Shown: positions 54,335 through 61,932 of the stretch, piece after piece
Numbering within the stretch: position 1 is the first letter of the stretch
Layout of the letters: every line of letters starts with the position of its first letter
DNA from: Microbacterium lacus
Lineage (GTDB): Bacteria > Actinomycetota > Actinomycetes > Actinomycetales > Microbacteriaceae
Assembly (NCBI RefSeq): GCF_002812805.1
Contig: NZ_NMUM01000022.1
Location: 124,001-188,000 of the forward strand
DNA length: 64,000 bases
Reading direction: 5' to 3'
Program-made: the position numbers and the translations under genes
Notes under the pieces: generated by a model
What the model saw: only the letters and a program-made list of their open reading frames with translations
Database searches by the model: none
Told to the model about the DNA's origin: nothing

Positions 54335-54622
54335 ATGACTGCACAGGGTTTCACGGCAGTTCAGGGCTCCCCAGCGGCGCCCAATTCGACGGCAGTTCCC
54401 GGCTCAGCACCGGGTTTTGCGTCGACCGCTGCTCACCCGCAGACCGGTGCCCAGGCCGTCGTCGCCGATGCGATCGACCCCGCCCGTCGCCAGGACGTGT
54501 TACTGCGCGTACGTCGAGAAGAGGGCCACGAGGTCAGCGCTTGGTGGCTCGTCGGCGCATTCGTCGTCATTTCGGGCACCGTTGTCGCCCTCATGAGCCT
54601 CATTCCTGGCGGGGGATCGTAA
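54335..54622 (+). CDS. Small membrane protein of unknown function
   Basis: The 95-aa protein has a Ala/Pro/Thr-rich N-terminal half, a charged stretch (DPARRQDVLLRVRREEGHEV) and one C-terminal helix (WWLVGAFVVISGTVVALMSL) ending shortly after, so it is probably tail-anchored. CAGAAT at 54270-54275 may be its -10; GTG 54281, in frame and 5 nt after it, is a possible leaderless start that adds 18 residues. Codon 56 (54500-54502) is TTA. The 3' end overlaps the 3' end of rmuC by 23 nt. Confidence 0.6.
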   Translation: MTAQGFTAVQGSPAAPNSTAVPGSAPGFASTAAHPQTGAQAVVADAIDPARRQDVLLRVRREEGHEVSAWWLVGAFVVISGTVVALMSLIPGGGS

Positions 54623-55898
54623 GCCGATCTCGCAACTCTCCGACGTCGGCGAGTGCGACCGGCGTGTGGGTGCCGGTGTCTTCGCTGTCGTCTACGGAGC
54701 GATCGGCGGCATCCGATTCGTCGTCTTCGACAGAATCCAGCAGTTCTGCCGCGGTCAATGACCGGGGCGTCGTGGTGATCGAGGTCGCCTCGGGTAGCAG
54801 CCGGGTGTCGTCAATGCCCGGGAACTGACGCGCGGTCGCCAGCACGCGCGTCTCGAGCGAACCCGCGAAGCGGTTGTAGCTCTCGACCGTGCGCTCGATC
54901 GCGCGACGGAGCGAGTCGGCATGCCCGGCGAGGGCACCGAGCCGCTGGTACAGGGTCGATCCGAGCTCGAACAGCCGCTTGGCCTCGGCCGAGACATCCT
55001 GTTGCGTCCACGAGAAAGCGACCGTCTTGAGCACGGCCCAGAGATTCACCGGGGACGCCAGCGCGACCCGTCGGGAGAAGGCGTAGTCGAGCAAGGTCGG
55101 GTCCTCGTCGAGCGCGGTGGCGAGCAGCGATTCGTTCGGGATGAAACAGATCACGAACTCCGGGCTCGACTCGACACCCGTCCAATACGCCTTCTTCGCG
55201 AGTGCGTCCACGTGTGCACGAACGGCTCGTACATGCCGCTGCAGGAGGGCCTGGCGACGCTCGGCCTGCTCGCCGGTCGCGGTGACGGGGATCGCGGATG
55301 CCTCGAGGTACGCATCGAGCGGGACCTTCGCGTCGACCGGCACCGACGCGCCGCCGGGCAGTCGGATGACCATGTCCGGCCGGCCGGTTCCGGCATCCGT
55401 CGTCACCGAGGTTTGGATCGTGAAGTCGACGTGACGCGTGAGTCCGGCCGCCTCGACCACGCGGCGAAGCGCCGTCTCGCCCCAGACGCCCCGTGTGCCG
55501 TTCGAGCGCAGGGCGCCGGCGAGCGACTCGGTGGTGCGCCGCAGCTGCTCGTCGGACTCCAAGGATTGACGCAGCTGAGCCGAGATGGCCCCGTACTGAG
55601 CGCCGCGCTCACGTTCGAGGTCGACGACCTGCCGCTGCATCCGATCGAGCGACTCCTGCACGGGCGCGAGGGCGCGCAACACGGCCTGGTCGCGCCGCTC
55701 TCGTTCGGCCCGCTCGGCATCGGCGCCGCGCTGAAGCTGGAGCTGCTCGCGCAACCCCGCGACGAGGGACTCGGCTCCGGTCGTGCGGGCGCGGAGTGCG
55801 GCCATGTCGGTCTGCGCACGAGCACCCCGCGCGAGCCAGCCGACGAGAGCGCCGACGACGAGCGCCGCGAGCAGTCCGAGAAGGATCAAGATGTCCAT
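54600..55898 (-). CDS. rmuC: DNA recombination protein RmuC
   Basis: RmuC proteins limit recombination at inverted repeats and carry a PD-(D/E)XK nuclease-like domain. The 432-aa protein has a membrane helix at the N-terminus (ILILLGLLAALVVGALVGWL), a long coiled coil (residues 30-120), then GVWGETALRRVVEAAGLTRH near 138, GRPDMVIRLPGGASVPVDAK near 170, containing the D...D-x-K pattern, and PEFVICFIPNESLLATALDE near 242. The last 60 residues are acidic and unconserved. Sometimes such proteins are listed under DUF805-type neighbours, but the motif set here is clear. Confidence 0.92.
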   Translation of the reverse strand: MDILILLGLLAALVVGALVGWLARGARAQTDMAALRARTTGAESLVAGLREQLQLQRGADAERAERERRDQAVLRALAPVQESLDRMQRQVVDLERERGAQYGAISAQLRQSLESDEQLRRTTESLAGALRSNGTRGVWGETALRRVVEAAGLTRHVDFTIQTSVTTDAGTGRPDMVIRLPGGASVPVDAKVPLDAYLEASAIPVTATGEQAERRQALLQRHVRAVRAHVDALAKKAYWTGVESSPEFVICFIPNESLLATALDEDPTLLDYAFSRRVALASPVNLWAVLKTVAFSWTQQDVSAEAKRLFELGSTLYQRLGALAGHADSLRRAIERTVESYNRFAGSLETRVLATARQFPGIDDTRLLPEATSITTTPRSLTAAELLDSVEDDESDAADRSVDDSEDTGTHTPVALADVGELRDRLTIPRQE

Positions 55899-55986
55899 GC
55901 GCCCATGGTCGCAGGGGGGTGCGACATCGCCCGGAGCGCCGCGCGCCTCGTGCTCGCGGATCGGACGAACCCCTCAGGCGACGGCC

Positions 55987-56622
55987 TCAGGCTACGGCGG
56001 CCTCGAGAGCAATCGGGGCGAAGGTCGGGCCAGGCGAGACGGGCGCCGGCGCCGATGGCTCGAGCCGACCCACCTTGATGCCCGCGAGTTCGGCCAGGTG
56101 CGAGACATCCGTCACTCCGTGCCGCCGCGCGGTGTCGATGACGATGTGCGCGCACGCTTCGGCGTCCGCCGTCGCGTTGTGGTGCGCGAAGTCGGCAAAG
56201 CCGGCTTCAGCCGCGGCCACCGGCAGCCGGTACGAGTCGAGCACGTACGACTTGCGGGCGAGCTGCAGCGTGCAGAGGTAACGGTAGGGCGGGCAGTCGT
56301 CGCCCGTGGCGGCGCAGGCTCGGCGCAGTACGTTCATGTCGAACCCGGCGTTGTGGGCGACGAGCACATCGGCGCCGGCGAATGCGCAGAGGGCGTCGAG
56401 TTGGTGCGTCCACTCGGCCGCGCCCGCAACATCCTCGACCCGGATGCCGTGGATGCGCGTGTTGAACGGATTGAACTCGTCGTGGCCCGCGGGCGGGCGG
56501 ATCAACCACCCGGCCTTCGCGACGACCCGGCCGGCACGGACCCGGACCAAACCGACGGCGCACGCAGACGCGGGGCTGGAATTCGCCGTCTCGAAGTCGA
56601 TGGCGGTGAAATCCAGGGGCAC
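55987..56622 (-). CDS. DEDDh 3'-5' exonuclease (DNA polymerase III epsilon-like)
   Basis: The 211-aa protein (GTG 56622) is a single exonuclease domain: Exo I FTAIDFETANSSP near residue 5 with D-x-E, Exo II VLVAHNAGFDMNVLRRA near 93, Exo III HHNATADAEACAHIV near 153 with H and D. A GAGGGTGGG ribosome site supports the GTG start; the frame stays open 100 codons upstream only because of composition. It could proofread, trim DNA or act on RNA; no partner gene is nearby. A long inverted repeat (56729-56821) lies upstream. Confidence 0.88.
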   Translation of the reverse strand: MPLDFTAIDFETANSSPASACAVGLVRVRAGRVVAKAGWLIRPPAGHDEFNPFNTRIHGIRVEDVAGAAEWTHQLDALCAFAGADVLVAHNAGFDMNVLRRACAATGDDCPPYRYLCTLQLARKSYVLDSYRLPVAAAEAGFADFAHHNATADAEACAHIVIDTARRHGVTDVSHLAELAGIKVGRLEPSAPAPVSPGPTFAPIALEAAVA

Positions 56623-56728
56623 GACCCCACCCTCGCGCGGCCGGAGCCGCGGGGGGCGGAGGCGCGCCGGGGTCGGCGAGGAGGCCCGGCGTGTCGCGCG
56701 ATCTGGCTTGACGTGGCTGATGGGTTTC

Positions 56729-56821
56729 GGCGTAAATCTGAAAGGAATATTGAGCGCGAGAGGCCGCCTGAGGGTCGATACGGCTACCACGGCAGGCGAT
56801 ATTCCTTTCAGATTTACCGCC
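56729..56821. repeat. AT-richer inverted repeat between divergent genes
   Basis: The 19-bp sequence GTAAATCTGAAAGGAATAT (in 56729-56750) recurs perfectly inverted in 56799-56821; arms extend to 22-23 bp with a single-base bulge. The loop is 48 nt. It lies between the divergent exonuclease and methyltransferase genes and is clearly richer in A and T than its surroundings. Confidence 0.88.
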
Positions 56822-56864
56822 GACCCCGGCGAGTCCGGCGGGGTCGCGCTTCGGACGCCCGACG

Positions 56865-56870
56865 TAGGCT
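56865..56870 (+). promoter_or_regulatory. -10 element (TAGGCT) of the methyltransferase gene
   Basis: TAGGCT ends 6 nt before ATG 56877, consistent with a leaderless transcript. Confidence 0.5.
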
Positions 56871-56876
56871 CGGCGC

Positions 56877-57629
56877 ATGAGCGATCGCGAGCAGATGTCG
56901 ATGTCGTTCGGGCGTGCCGCCGCAATATACGAGGCAGGTCGCCCCGAGTACCCCGCGGCGGCGGTCGAGTGGATGCTCGAGCCCGTCGTCGCTCGTTCCC
57001 CGCTGCGCGTCGCCGACGTGGGCGCAGGCACCGGCAAGCTCACGCGCGCCCTGCTCGCGGTAGGGGCCGAGGTGGTCGCCGTCGACCCCGACCCTGCGAT
57101 GCTCGACCAGCTGCGCGCCGGGCTCCCCCACGTGCGGACCGTTGAGGGACAGGCAGAACGGATGCCGCTGCCCGACGCATCCGTCGACGCCGTGGTGCTC
57201 GGCCAGGCGTGGCACTGGGTCGACCCCGACGCCGGCTCGCGCGAGATCGGGCGCGTCCTCACGCCCGGCGGGGTGCTCGGCCTCGTCTGGAACATCCGCG
57301 ACGAGCACGTGCCGTGGGTGGCGCGCCTGACCGAGATCATGCACGGCAGCAACGCCGAGCAGCTCATCGCGGACGGGGGCCCGCGCGTAGCCGAGCCGTT
57401 CGAGGCCCTCGAGCGCCGCGAGTGGACGTGGACGCGGCGGATGTCTCCCCAGGCCGTGCTCGATATGGTCCGCTCACGCAGCTACGTCATCACGGCAGAG
57501 CCCGAGGAACGTGCGCGCATCGAGCGCGAGGTGGCCGATCATCTGGGGCAGCATCCGTCCCCCGAAGCCGACGGCTCGATCGACATGCCGTACGTGACGC
57601 ACGCCTTCCGGGCTGTCCTACGCGGCTGA
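56877..57629 (+). CDS. Class I SAM-dependent methyltransferase
   Basis: The 250-aa protein has the methyltransferase type 11 pattern: motif I VADVGAGTGKLTRALL near residue 46, motif II acidic VVAVDPDPAML near 66, motif IV SVDAVVLGQAWHWVDPD near 102 and GVLGLVWNIRDE near 135. The N-terminal FGRAAAIYEAGRPEYP is usual for this group (YdaC/UbiE-like). The acceptor molecule is unknown. Confidence 0.88.
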   Translation: MSDREQMSMSFGRAAAIYEAGRPEYPAAAVEWMLEPVVARSPLRVADVGAGTGKLTRALLAVGAEVVAVDPDPAMLDQLRAGLPHVRTVEGQAERMPLPDASVDAVVLGQAWHWVDPDAGSREIGRVLTPGGVLGLVWNIRDEHVPWVARLTEIMHGSNAEQLIADGGPRVAEPFEALERREWTWTRRMSPQAVLDMVRSRSYVITAEPEERARIEREVADHLGQHPSPEADGSIDMPYVTHAFRAVLRG

Positions 57630-57666
57630 GCGCACGGGCCCGGAGGATTCGTCCGGCCCGCCGCCG

Positions 57667-57672
57667 TAGACT
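57667..57672 (+). promoter_or_regulatory. -10 element (TAGACT) of ychF
   Basis: TAGACT lies 8 nt before GTG 57681 but only 2 nt before ATG 57675, so it favours the GTG as start. Confidence 0.5.
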
Positions 57673-57680
57673 CGATGCCC

Positions 57681-58754
57681 GTGGCTCTCACTATCGGCAT
57701 CGTCGGCCTGCCCAACGTCGGCAAGTCCACCCTCTTCAACGCACTGACCCAGAACGACGTGCTCGCGGCGAACTATCCGTTCGCGACGATCGAGCCGAAC
57801 GTCGGGGTCGTGAACCTGCCCGACCCGCGTCTGACGAAGCTCGCCGAGATCTTCGGTAGCGAGCGGATCCTGCCCGCGACGGTCTCGTTCGTTGACATCG
57901 CCGGTATCGTCCGCGGTGCGAGCGAAGGGGAGGGTCTGGGCAACCAGTTCCTCGCGAACATCCGTGAGGCGGATGCGATCGCACAGGTCGTCCGCGGATT
58001 CACCGACGACGATGTCGTGCACGTCGAGGGCTCGGTCAACCCGAAGAACGACCTCGAGACCATCAACGCCGAGCTGATGCTGGCCGACCTGCAGACGCTC
58101 GAGAAGGCGATTCCGCGTCTCGAGAAAGAGGTCAAGGGCAAGAAGGCCGACCCCTCGGTGCTCGAGGCGGCAGTCGCGGCGAAGGATGCCCTCGAGCGCG
58201 GCGTGTTGCTGAGCCACTCGGGCCTCGACCTCGCGGCGATCAAAGAGCTCGGCCTGATGACCTCCAAGCCCTACATCTACGTCTTCAACGTCGACGAAGC
58301 CGTGCTGACGGATGCCGCACGGCTCGCCGAGCTCGCCGCCCTGGTCGCGCCTGCCCGTGCCGTGTTCCTCGACGCGAAGATCGAGTCCGAGCTGATCGGC
58401 CTCGACCCCGAGGACGCCGCCGAGCTGCTGGCATCTACGGGTCAGGACGAGTCGGGCATCGACCAGCTCGCGCGCATCGGCTTCGACACGCTCGGCCTGC
58501 AGACGTACCTGACAGCGGGTCCGAAGGAGTCGCGCGCCTGGACGATCGGCAAGGGCTGGAAGGCACCGCAGGCCGCCGGCGTCATCCACACGGACTTCGA
58601 GAAGGGCTTCATCAAGGCCGAGGTCATCTCGTTCGATGACCTGGTTGCGACGGGGTCGGTGCTCGAGGCCCGTGCGAAGGGCAAGGCGCGGCTCGAGGGC
58701 AAGGACTACGTCATGCAGGACGGCGACGTCGTGGAGTTCCGCTTCAACAACTGA
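57681..58754 (+). CDS. ychF: Redox-regulated ATPase YchF
   Basis: YchF (OLA1 family) is an Obg-related P-loop ATPase bound to ribosomes and linked to oxidative stress response. From GTG 57681 the protein is 357 aa and begins with the family-typical ALTIGIVGLPNVGKSTLFNA; ATG 57675 would add two residues but lies too close to the TAGACT element. Switch II is SFVDIAGIVRGASEGEG near residue 67, the specificity motif region FNVDEA near 205, and a C-terminal TGS domain ends in QDGDVVEFRFNN. It matches Rv1112 in position relative to ispH. Confidence 0.96.
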   Translation: MALTIGIVGLPNVGKSTLFNALTQNDVLAANYPFATIEPNVGVVNLPDPRLTKLAEIFGSERILPATVSFVDIAGIVRGASEGEGLGNQFLANIREADAIAQVVRGFTDDDVVHVEGSVNPKNDLETINAELMLADLQTLEKAIPRLEKEVKGKKADPSVLEAAVAAKDALERGVLLSHSGLDLAAIKELGLMTSKPYIYVFNVDEAVLTDAARLAELAALVAPARAVFLDAKIESELIGLDPEDAAELLASTGQDESGIDQLARIGFDTLGLQTYLTAGPKESRAWTIGKGWKAPQAAGVIHTDFEKGFIKAEVISFDDLVATGSVLEARAKGKARLEGKDYVMQDGDVVEFRFNN

Positions 58755-58965
58755 CCAAGACAGCGGAGCTGACGATGAAATCCGTCGCCATATTCGCTAC
58801 CCTAATCGCGGTGGCATGCCACCGATTGCACTTCCACGTGAAGAGTCACGTGAATCATTGCGGAGAGGCCTGATCACATCAGGACATGTCCGGATGGGGT
58901 GCGGCGCGAAGATGCGCCGACTTCATTCTGCCGATGCCAGGCGTCGGCCGACGAGAGGACATGAG

Positions 58966-59318
58966 ATGCCGTCGAAAGACGAAAAAAACCTGAAGAACGT
59001 GATGGACAAGATCGCGAGCGTGGAAGAGCCGCGGCGATCGGTGATGCAACGCGTGCACAGCATCATCGTGACCGCAGCCCCGACCTGAAGCCGCGGATCT
59101 GGTACGGGATGCCCGCCTACGCGACGTCGGCCAGCGCGCCCGCGCTTGTGACGCTTCGCAACGACGAGCGGTTGAATCTCGCCCTGACGGAGAAGGTGCC
59201 CTTTCGCGCCGCAGGCGGCCACGACGGGAATTTGATGCCGGCGGCGTGGTACTTCGAGGACGTTGACGAGGCCACGGAGAAGCGCATCGTCGAGATCGTC
59301 CGTTCGGTCGCCGACTGA
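58966..59318 (+). pseudogene. DUF1801 (YdhG/YdeI-like) gene with a frameshift
   Basis: The first frame starts at ATG 58966 after GAGAGGA and reads KNLKNVMDKIASVEEPRR ... IIVTAAP, then stops at 59086-59088. The family continuation PDLKPRIWYGMPAYA ... LMPAAWYFEDVDEATEKRI is in another frame and runs to 59318. Adding one C to the C4 run at 59078-59081 would join both parts into an intact protein of about 117 aa. It is either an inactive gene, a sequencing error or a slippage site. Confidence 0.8.
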
Positions 59319-59416
59319 GCGTGGACAAGAATCGCCTCGGCTCGCTCTGAGCGGCTCGCGCGTCGGGCGGGTGGCAACCGGTGATGTGACCCCCCCCGTC
59401 GTGCGCCGTCACGCGG

Positions 59417-59422
59417 TAGCCT
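59417..59422 (+). promoter_or_regulatory. -10 element (TAGCCT) of the DUF2252 gene
   Basis: TAGCCT ends 5 nt before ATG 59428 and supports this start within a longer open frame. Confidence 0.45.
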
Positions 59423-59427
59423 GCGAC

Positions 59428-60819
59428 ATGGGAAACGTCGAGCGACGGTCATCCGCGTACGAAGCCGGGCGCCGGTTGCGTAAGCGTCTGCCGCGGCGAG
59501 AATTGGCCAAGCTGGTCCTTCCCGCCGACCGGGATCCCTTCGCCATTCTCGAAGAACAGCACGCGTCGAGGCTGAAGGATCTCGTGCCCGTGCGGGTGGG
59601 ACGGATGCTGCAATCGCCGTTCGCGTTCTACCGGGGTACGGCGGCGGTCATGGCGGCCGACCTGCGCCGTGCGCCCACCACCGATCTCGAAGTCGTCTCC
59701 TGCGGCGACGCGCACATCTCGAACTTCGGTTTCTTTGCCTCGCCCGAGCGCGCGCTCGTCTTCGACCTCAACGACTTCGACGAGGGCGGCGTCGCGCCCT
59801 GGGAGTGGGACGTGCGCCGGCTCAGCGCGAGCGTGCACATCGCCGGGCGCTACATCGGCTTGAGCGAGGACGCATGCCGCGCCGCGGCCTTCGCGGCGGC
59901 CGATGCATACCGCTCGACGTTGCGGGACTACTGCCGCCTGTCGACGCGGGAGCGCTACTACACCCGGGTCGATATGTCTTCGGTCGCGCGTCACTTCGGG
60001 GAGGAAGGCGAGCAGACGGTCCGCAAAGCGGCGAAGAAGGCCCGCGCCCGCACGTCGGAGCGGCTCCTGCAGCGCCTGACGACGATCTCGATCGACGGCG
60101 GCATCCGCATCGTCGATCAACCTCCCGTCCTGCGCCACGTCGACCACGCGACCCTGGGCGAGGTCACCGACCTGTTCACCCAATACCGCGCGACCTTGCG
60201 CGAAGACATCGCGTTCCTGCTGGAGCAGTACCGCGTGGTCGACTTCGCCCTGCGGGTCGTCGGTGTCGGCAGCGTCGGCACGCGCTGCTACCTGATCGCC
60301 GTCGAGGGTCCCACCGGCGACATCCTGTTCCTTCAGGTGAAGGAGGCCCCGCCGTCGGTCCTGTCGACGTATGGGGGTCGGCGGTCGCTCATCCCGGGTC
60401 GCCCCGGTGTGACGGACTTCATCGAGGGTCACCGCGTTGTGGCTGCCCAGCGGATCCTGCAGGCGAACTCCGACCTGTTCGTCGGATGGATGCGCGGCTG
60501 GGCCGGTGACGCCGCGGACCGCTATCGGGTGGACTACTACTGGCGGCAGTTCCGCGACATGAAGGGGTCGATCGACCCGGCCACGCTCAACGCCGATCAA
60601 TTCCGCTCATACAGCGCGCTGTGCGCGGCACTCCTGGCTCGGGCGCACGGGCAGTCGCCCGCCTCGGCCGCGATCGTGGGCTACCTCGGCCGATCAGACG
60701 AGTTCGCCGAGGCGACGGCGGCATGGTCGGCCGCCTACGCCGATGTCGCCGAGGCCGACTTCGAGCTGCTGCGTCAAGCGGTTGCGTCCGGACGCCTCCC
60801 GGCCGAGACCGGCGTCTGA
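59428..60819 (+). CDS. DUF2252 family protein
   Basis: The 463-aa protein belongs to DUF2252, a family with distant similarity to aminoglycoside-phosphotransferase-type kinases. The most kinase-like part is SCGDAHISNFGFFASPERA near residue 92, then FDLNDFDEGGVAPWEWDVRR near 112, which resembles the HGDxxxxN and D-F-D metal-binding motifs. LVPVRVGRMLQSPFAFYRG near 55 is a family mark. No substrate is known. The ATG is preceded by TAGCCT; upstream residues in the open frame are not family-like. Confidence 0.88.
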   Translation: MGNVERRSSAYEAGRRLRKRLPRRELAKLVLPADRDPFAILEEQHASRLKDLVPVRVGRMLQSPFAFYRGTAAVMAADLRRAPTTDLEVVSCGDAHISNFGFFASPERALVFDLNDFDEGGVAPWEWDVRRLSASVHIAGRYIGLSEDACRAAAFAAADAYRSTLRDYCRLSTRERYYTRVDMSSVARHFGEEGEQTVRKAAKKARARTSERLLQRLTTISIDGGIRIVDQPPVLRHVDHATLGEVTDLFTQYRATLREDIAFLLEQYRVVDFALRVVGVGSVGTRCYLIAVEGPTGDILFLQVKEAPPSVLSTYGGRRSLIPGRPGVTDFIEGHRVVAAQRILQANSDLFVGWMRGWAGDAADRYRVDYYWRQFRDMKGSIDPATLNADQFRSYSALCAALLARAHGQSPASAAIVGYLGRSDEFAEATAAWSAAYADVAEADFELLRQAVASGRLPAETGV

Positions 60820-60928
60820 GCCGGGAGGGCCGGAGCGGTCCGCTTCGCCAACGGAACCGTCTGATCACACGATTCCCGGACTACGGTGGAACCCACCCCC
60901 GCGAACCGCGCCATCGAAGGAGATCGAC

Positions 60929-61231
60929 ATGGCCAAAATCGACATGGCCAAGACCAACAACGCCAAGCTCGACACAACCAAGGTCAAAGAGGTTCTCGCC
61001 CAAGGTGTCAAGGTCGTCGCAGAGGTCAAGGCGGTCTCGGCAGGCGCCAAGGTGGGCCTCGCCGTCGTGGGCGTCCTGCAGGTGGTGTTCGCGTTCCTGG
61101 CGTTCTGGGACCTCGCCCGGCGGGACGCGGACGAGGTCGTCGGCCCCAAGCCGGTGTGGATTCCGGTGATCCTGGTTAACTGGATCGGCCCCGCCGCGTA
61201 CTACCTCTTCGGCATCCGTCACCAACGCTGA
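60929..61231 (+). CDS. Small membrane protein with PLDc_N-like domain
   Basis: From ATG 60929, with AAGGAG upstream, the protein is 100 aa. The first 45 residues are a charged, Lys/Ala-rich helix (AKIDMAKTNNAKLDTTKVK). A helix VGLAVVGVLQVVFAFLAFWD and the block GPKPVWIPVILVNWIGPAAY follow, the pattern of the PLDc_N region that anchors cardiolipin synthases, here without any catalytic HKD domain. Homologous short proteins are common in actinobacteria. Function unknown. Confidence 0.78.
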   Translation: MAKIDMAKTNNAKLDTTKVKEVLAQGVKVVAEVKAVSAGAKVGLAVVGVLQVVFAFLAFWDLARRDADEVVGPKPVWIPVILVNWIGPAAYYLFGIRHQR

Positions 61232-61326
61232 CGCGGACAAACGACGGAGACTCGGGCCACCCAGCTGGCGGTTCGTCGTCGCGCTCGGCGATACCCTGGT
61301 TAGCTGGAAACAGAGGAGCCACGACG

Positions 61327-61911
61327 ATGACCGAGACCCAGATCTTCGAACCCGACGGACGCGCGATTCCCTTCGCCGCCGAAGGAGAGGGCCCGGCCCT
61401 CGTGCTGGTCGCCGATCGCGGGTCGGACATCGACGCACTCGGCTCGCTCGCTCACTCGGTGGCGCAGGAGGACTTCCGCGTCGTCCGGATCGGCCTCAGC
61501 GATTCAGCGGAGAAGACGGATGCCGTGGGTGGCACGGCTCGTGATCTCGCCCAGGACGTCGTCGACGTCATGGACCACCTCGGTATCGAGGACGCCTGGG
61601 TCGGCGGGCACGCGTTCGGCGGTTCCGTCGCGCGTCGGGTCTCGCTCGACCACCACGCGCGGGTGAACGGCGTGCTGCTGCTCGGCGTCGAGGCGGCGGA
61701 TGTCGCGCCGCCGCTGGCCGACGGACTGCCTGTTCTCGTCGTTCAGGGCACCGAGGATGATGTGACGCCCCCGGCCAACGGCGAGGCGTTGCAGGCGTCC
61801 GCTCCGGGTCTCGTGAGTGTCGTCCCGATCGAGGGCGGCGGACACCTGTTCCCCACCACTCACGTCGGCGCGACCTCGTGGGCCATCGAGGACTACCTCG
61901 ACTGGGACTAG
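61327..61911 (+). CDS. Alpha/beta-hydrolase fold protein lacking the nucleophile
   Basis: The 194-aa protein follows the short alpha/beta-hydrolase layout: strand ALVLVADRGSD, nucleophile elbow VGGHAFGGSVARR near residue 97, acid strand VVQGTEDDVTPPANG near 141 and His near 176 in EGGGHLFPTTHVG. At the nucleophile position GHSxGG reads GHAFGG, with codon GCG, so Ser is replaced by Ala while Asp and His positions remain. Catalysis by the usual route is unlikely; a binding or regulatory role is possible. AGAGGA precedes the ATG. Confidence 0.85.
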   Translation: MTETQIFEPDGRAIPFAAEGEGPALVLVADRGSDIDALGSLAHSVAQEDFRVVRIGLSDSAEKTDAVGGTARDLAQDVVDVMDHLGIEDAWVGGHAFGGSVARRVSLDHHARVNGVLLLGVEAADVAPPLADGLPVLVVQGTEDDVTPPANGEALQASAPGLVSVVPIEGGGHLFPTTHVGATSWAIEDYLDWD

Positions 61912-61932
61912 ACCGGCCCAACCAGGCCGCGG

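Noticed and set aside
58755..58965. A further small gene upstream of the broken DUF1801-like gene
   Set aside because: No start with a ribosome site gives a plausible protein; the 211-nt gap holds only short palindromes such as CCTGATCACATCAGG.
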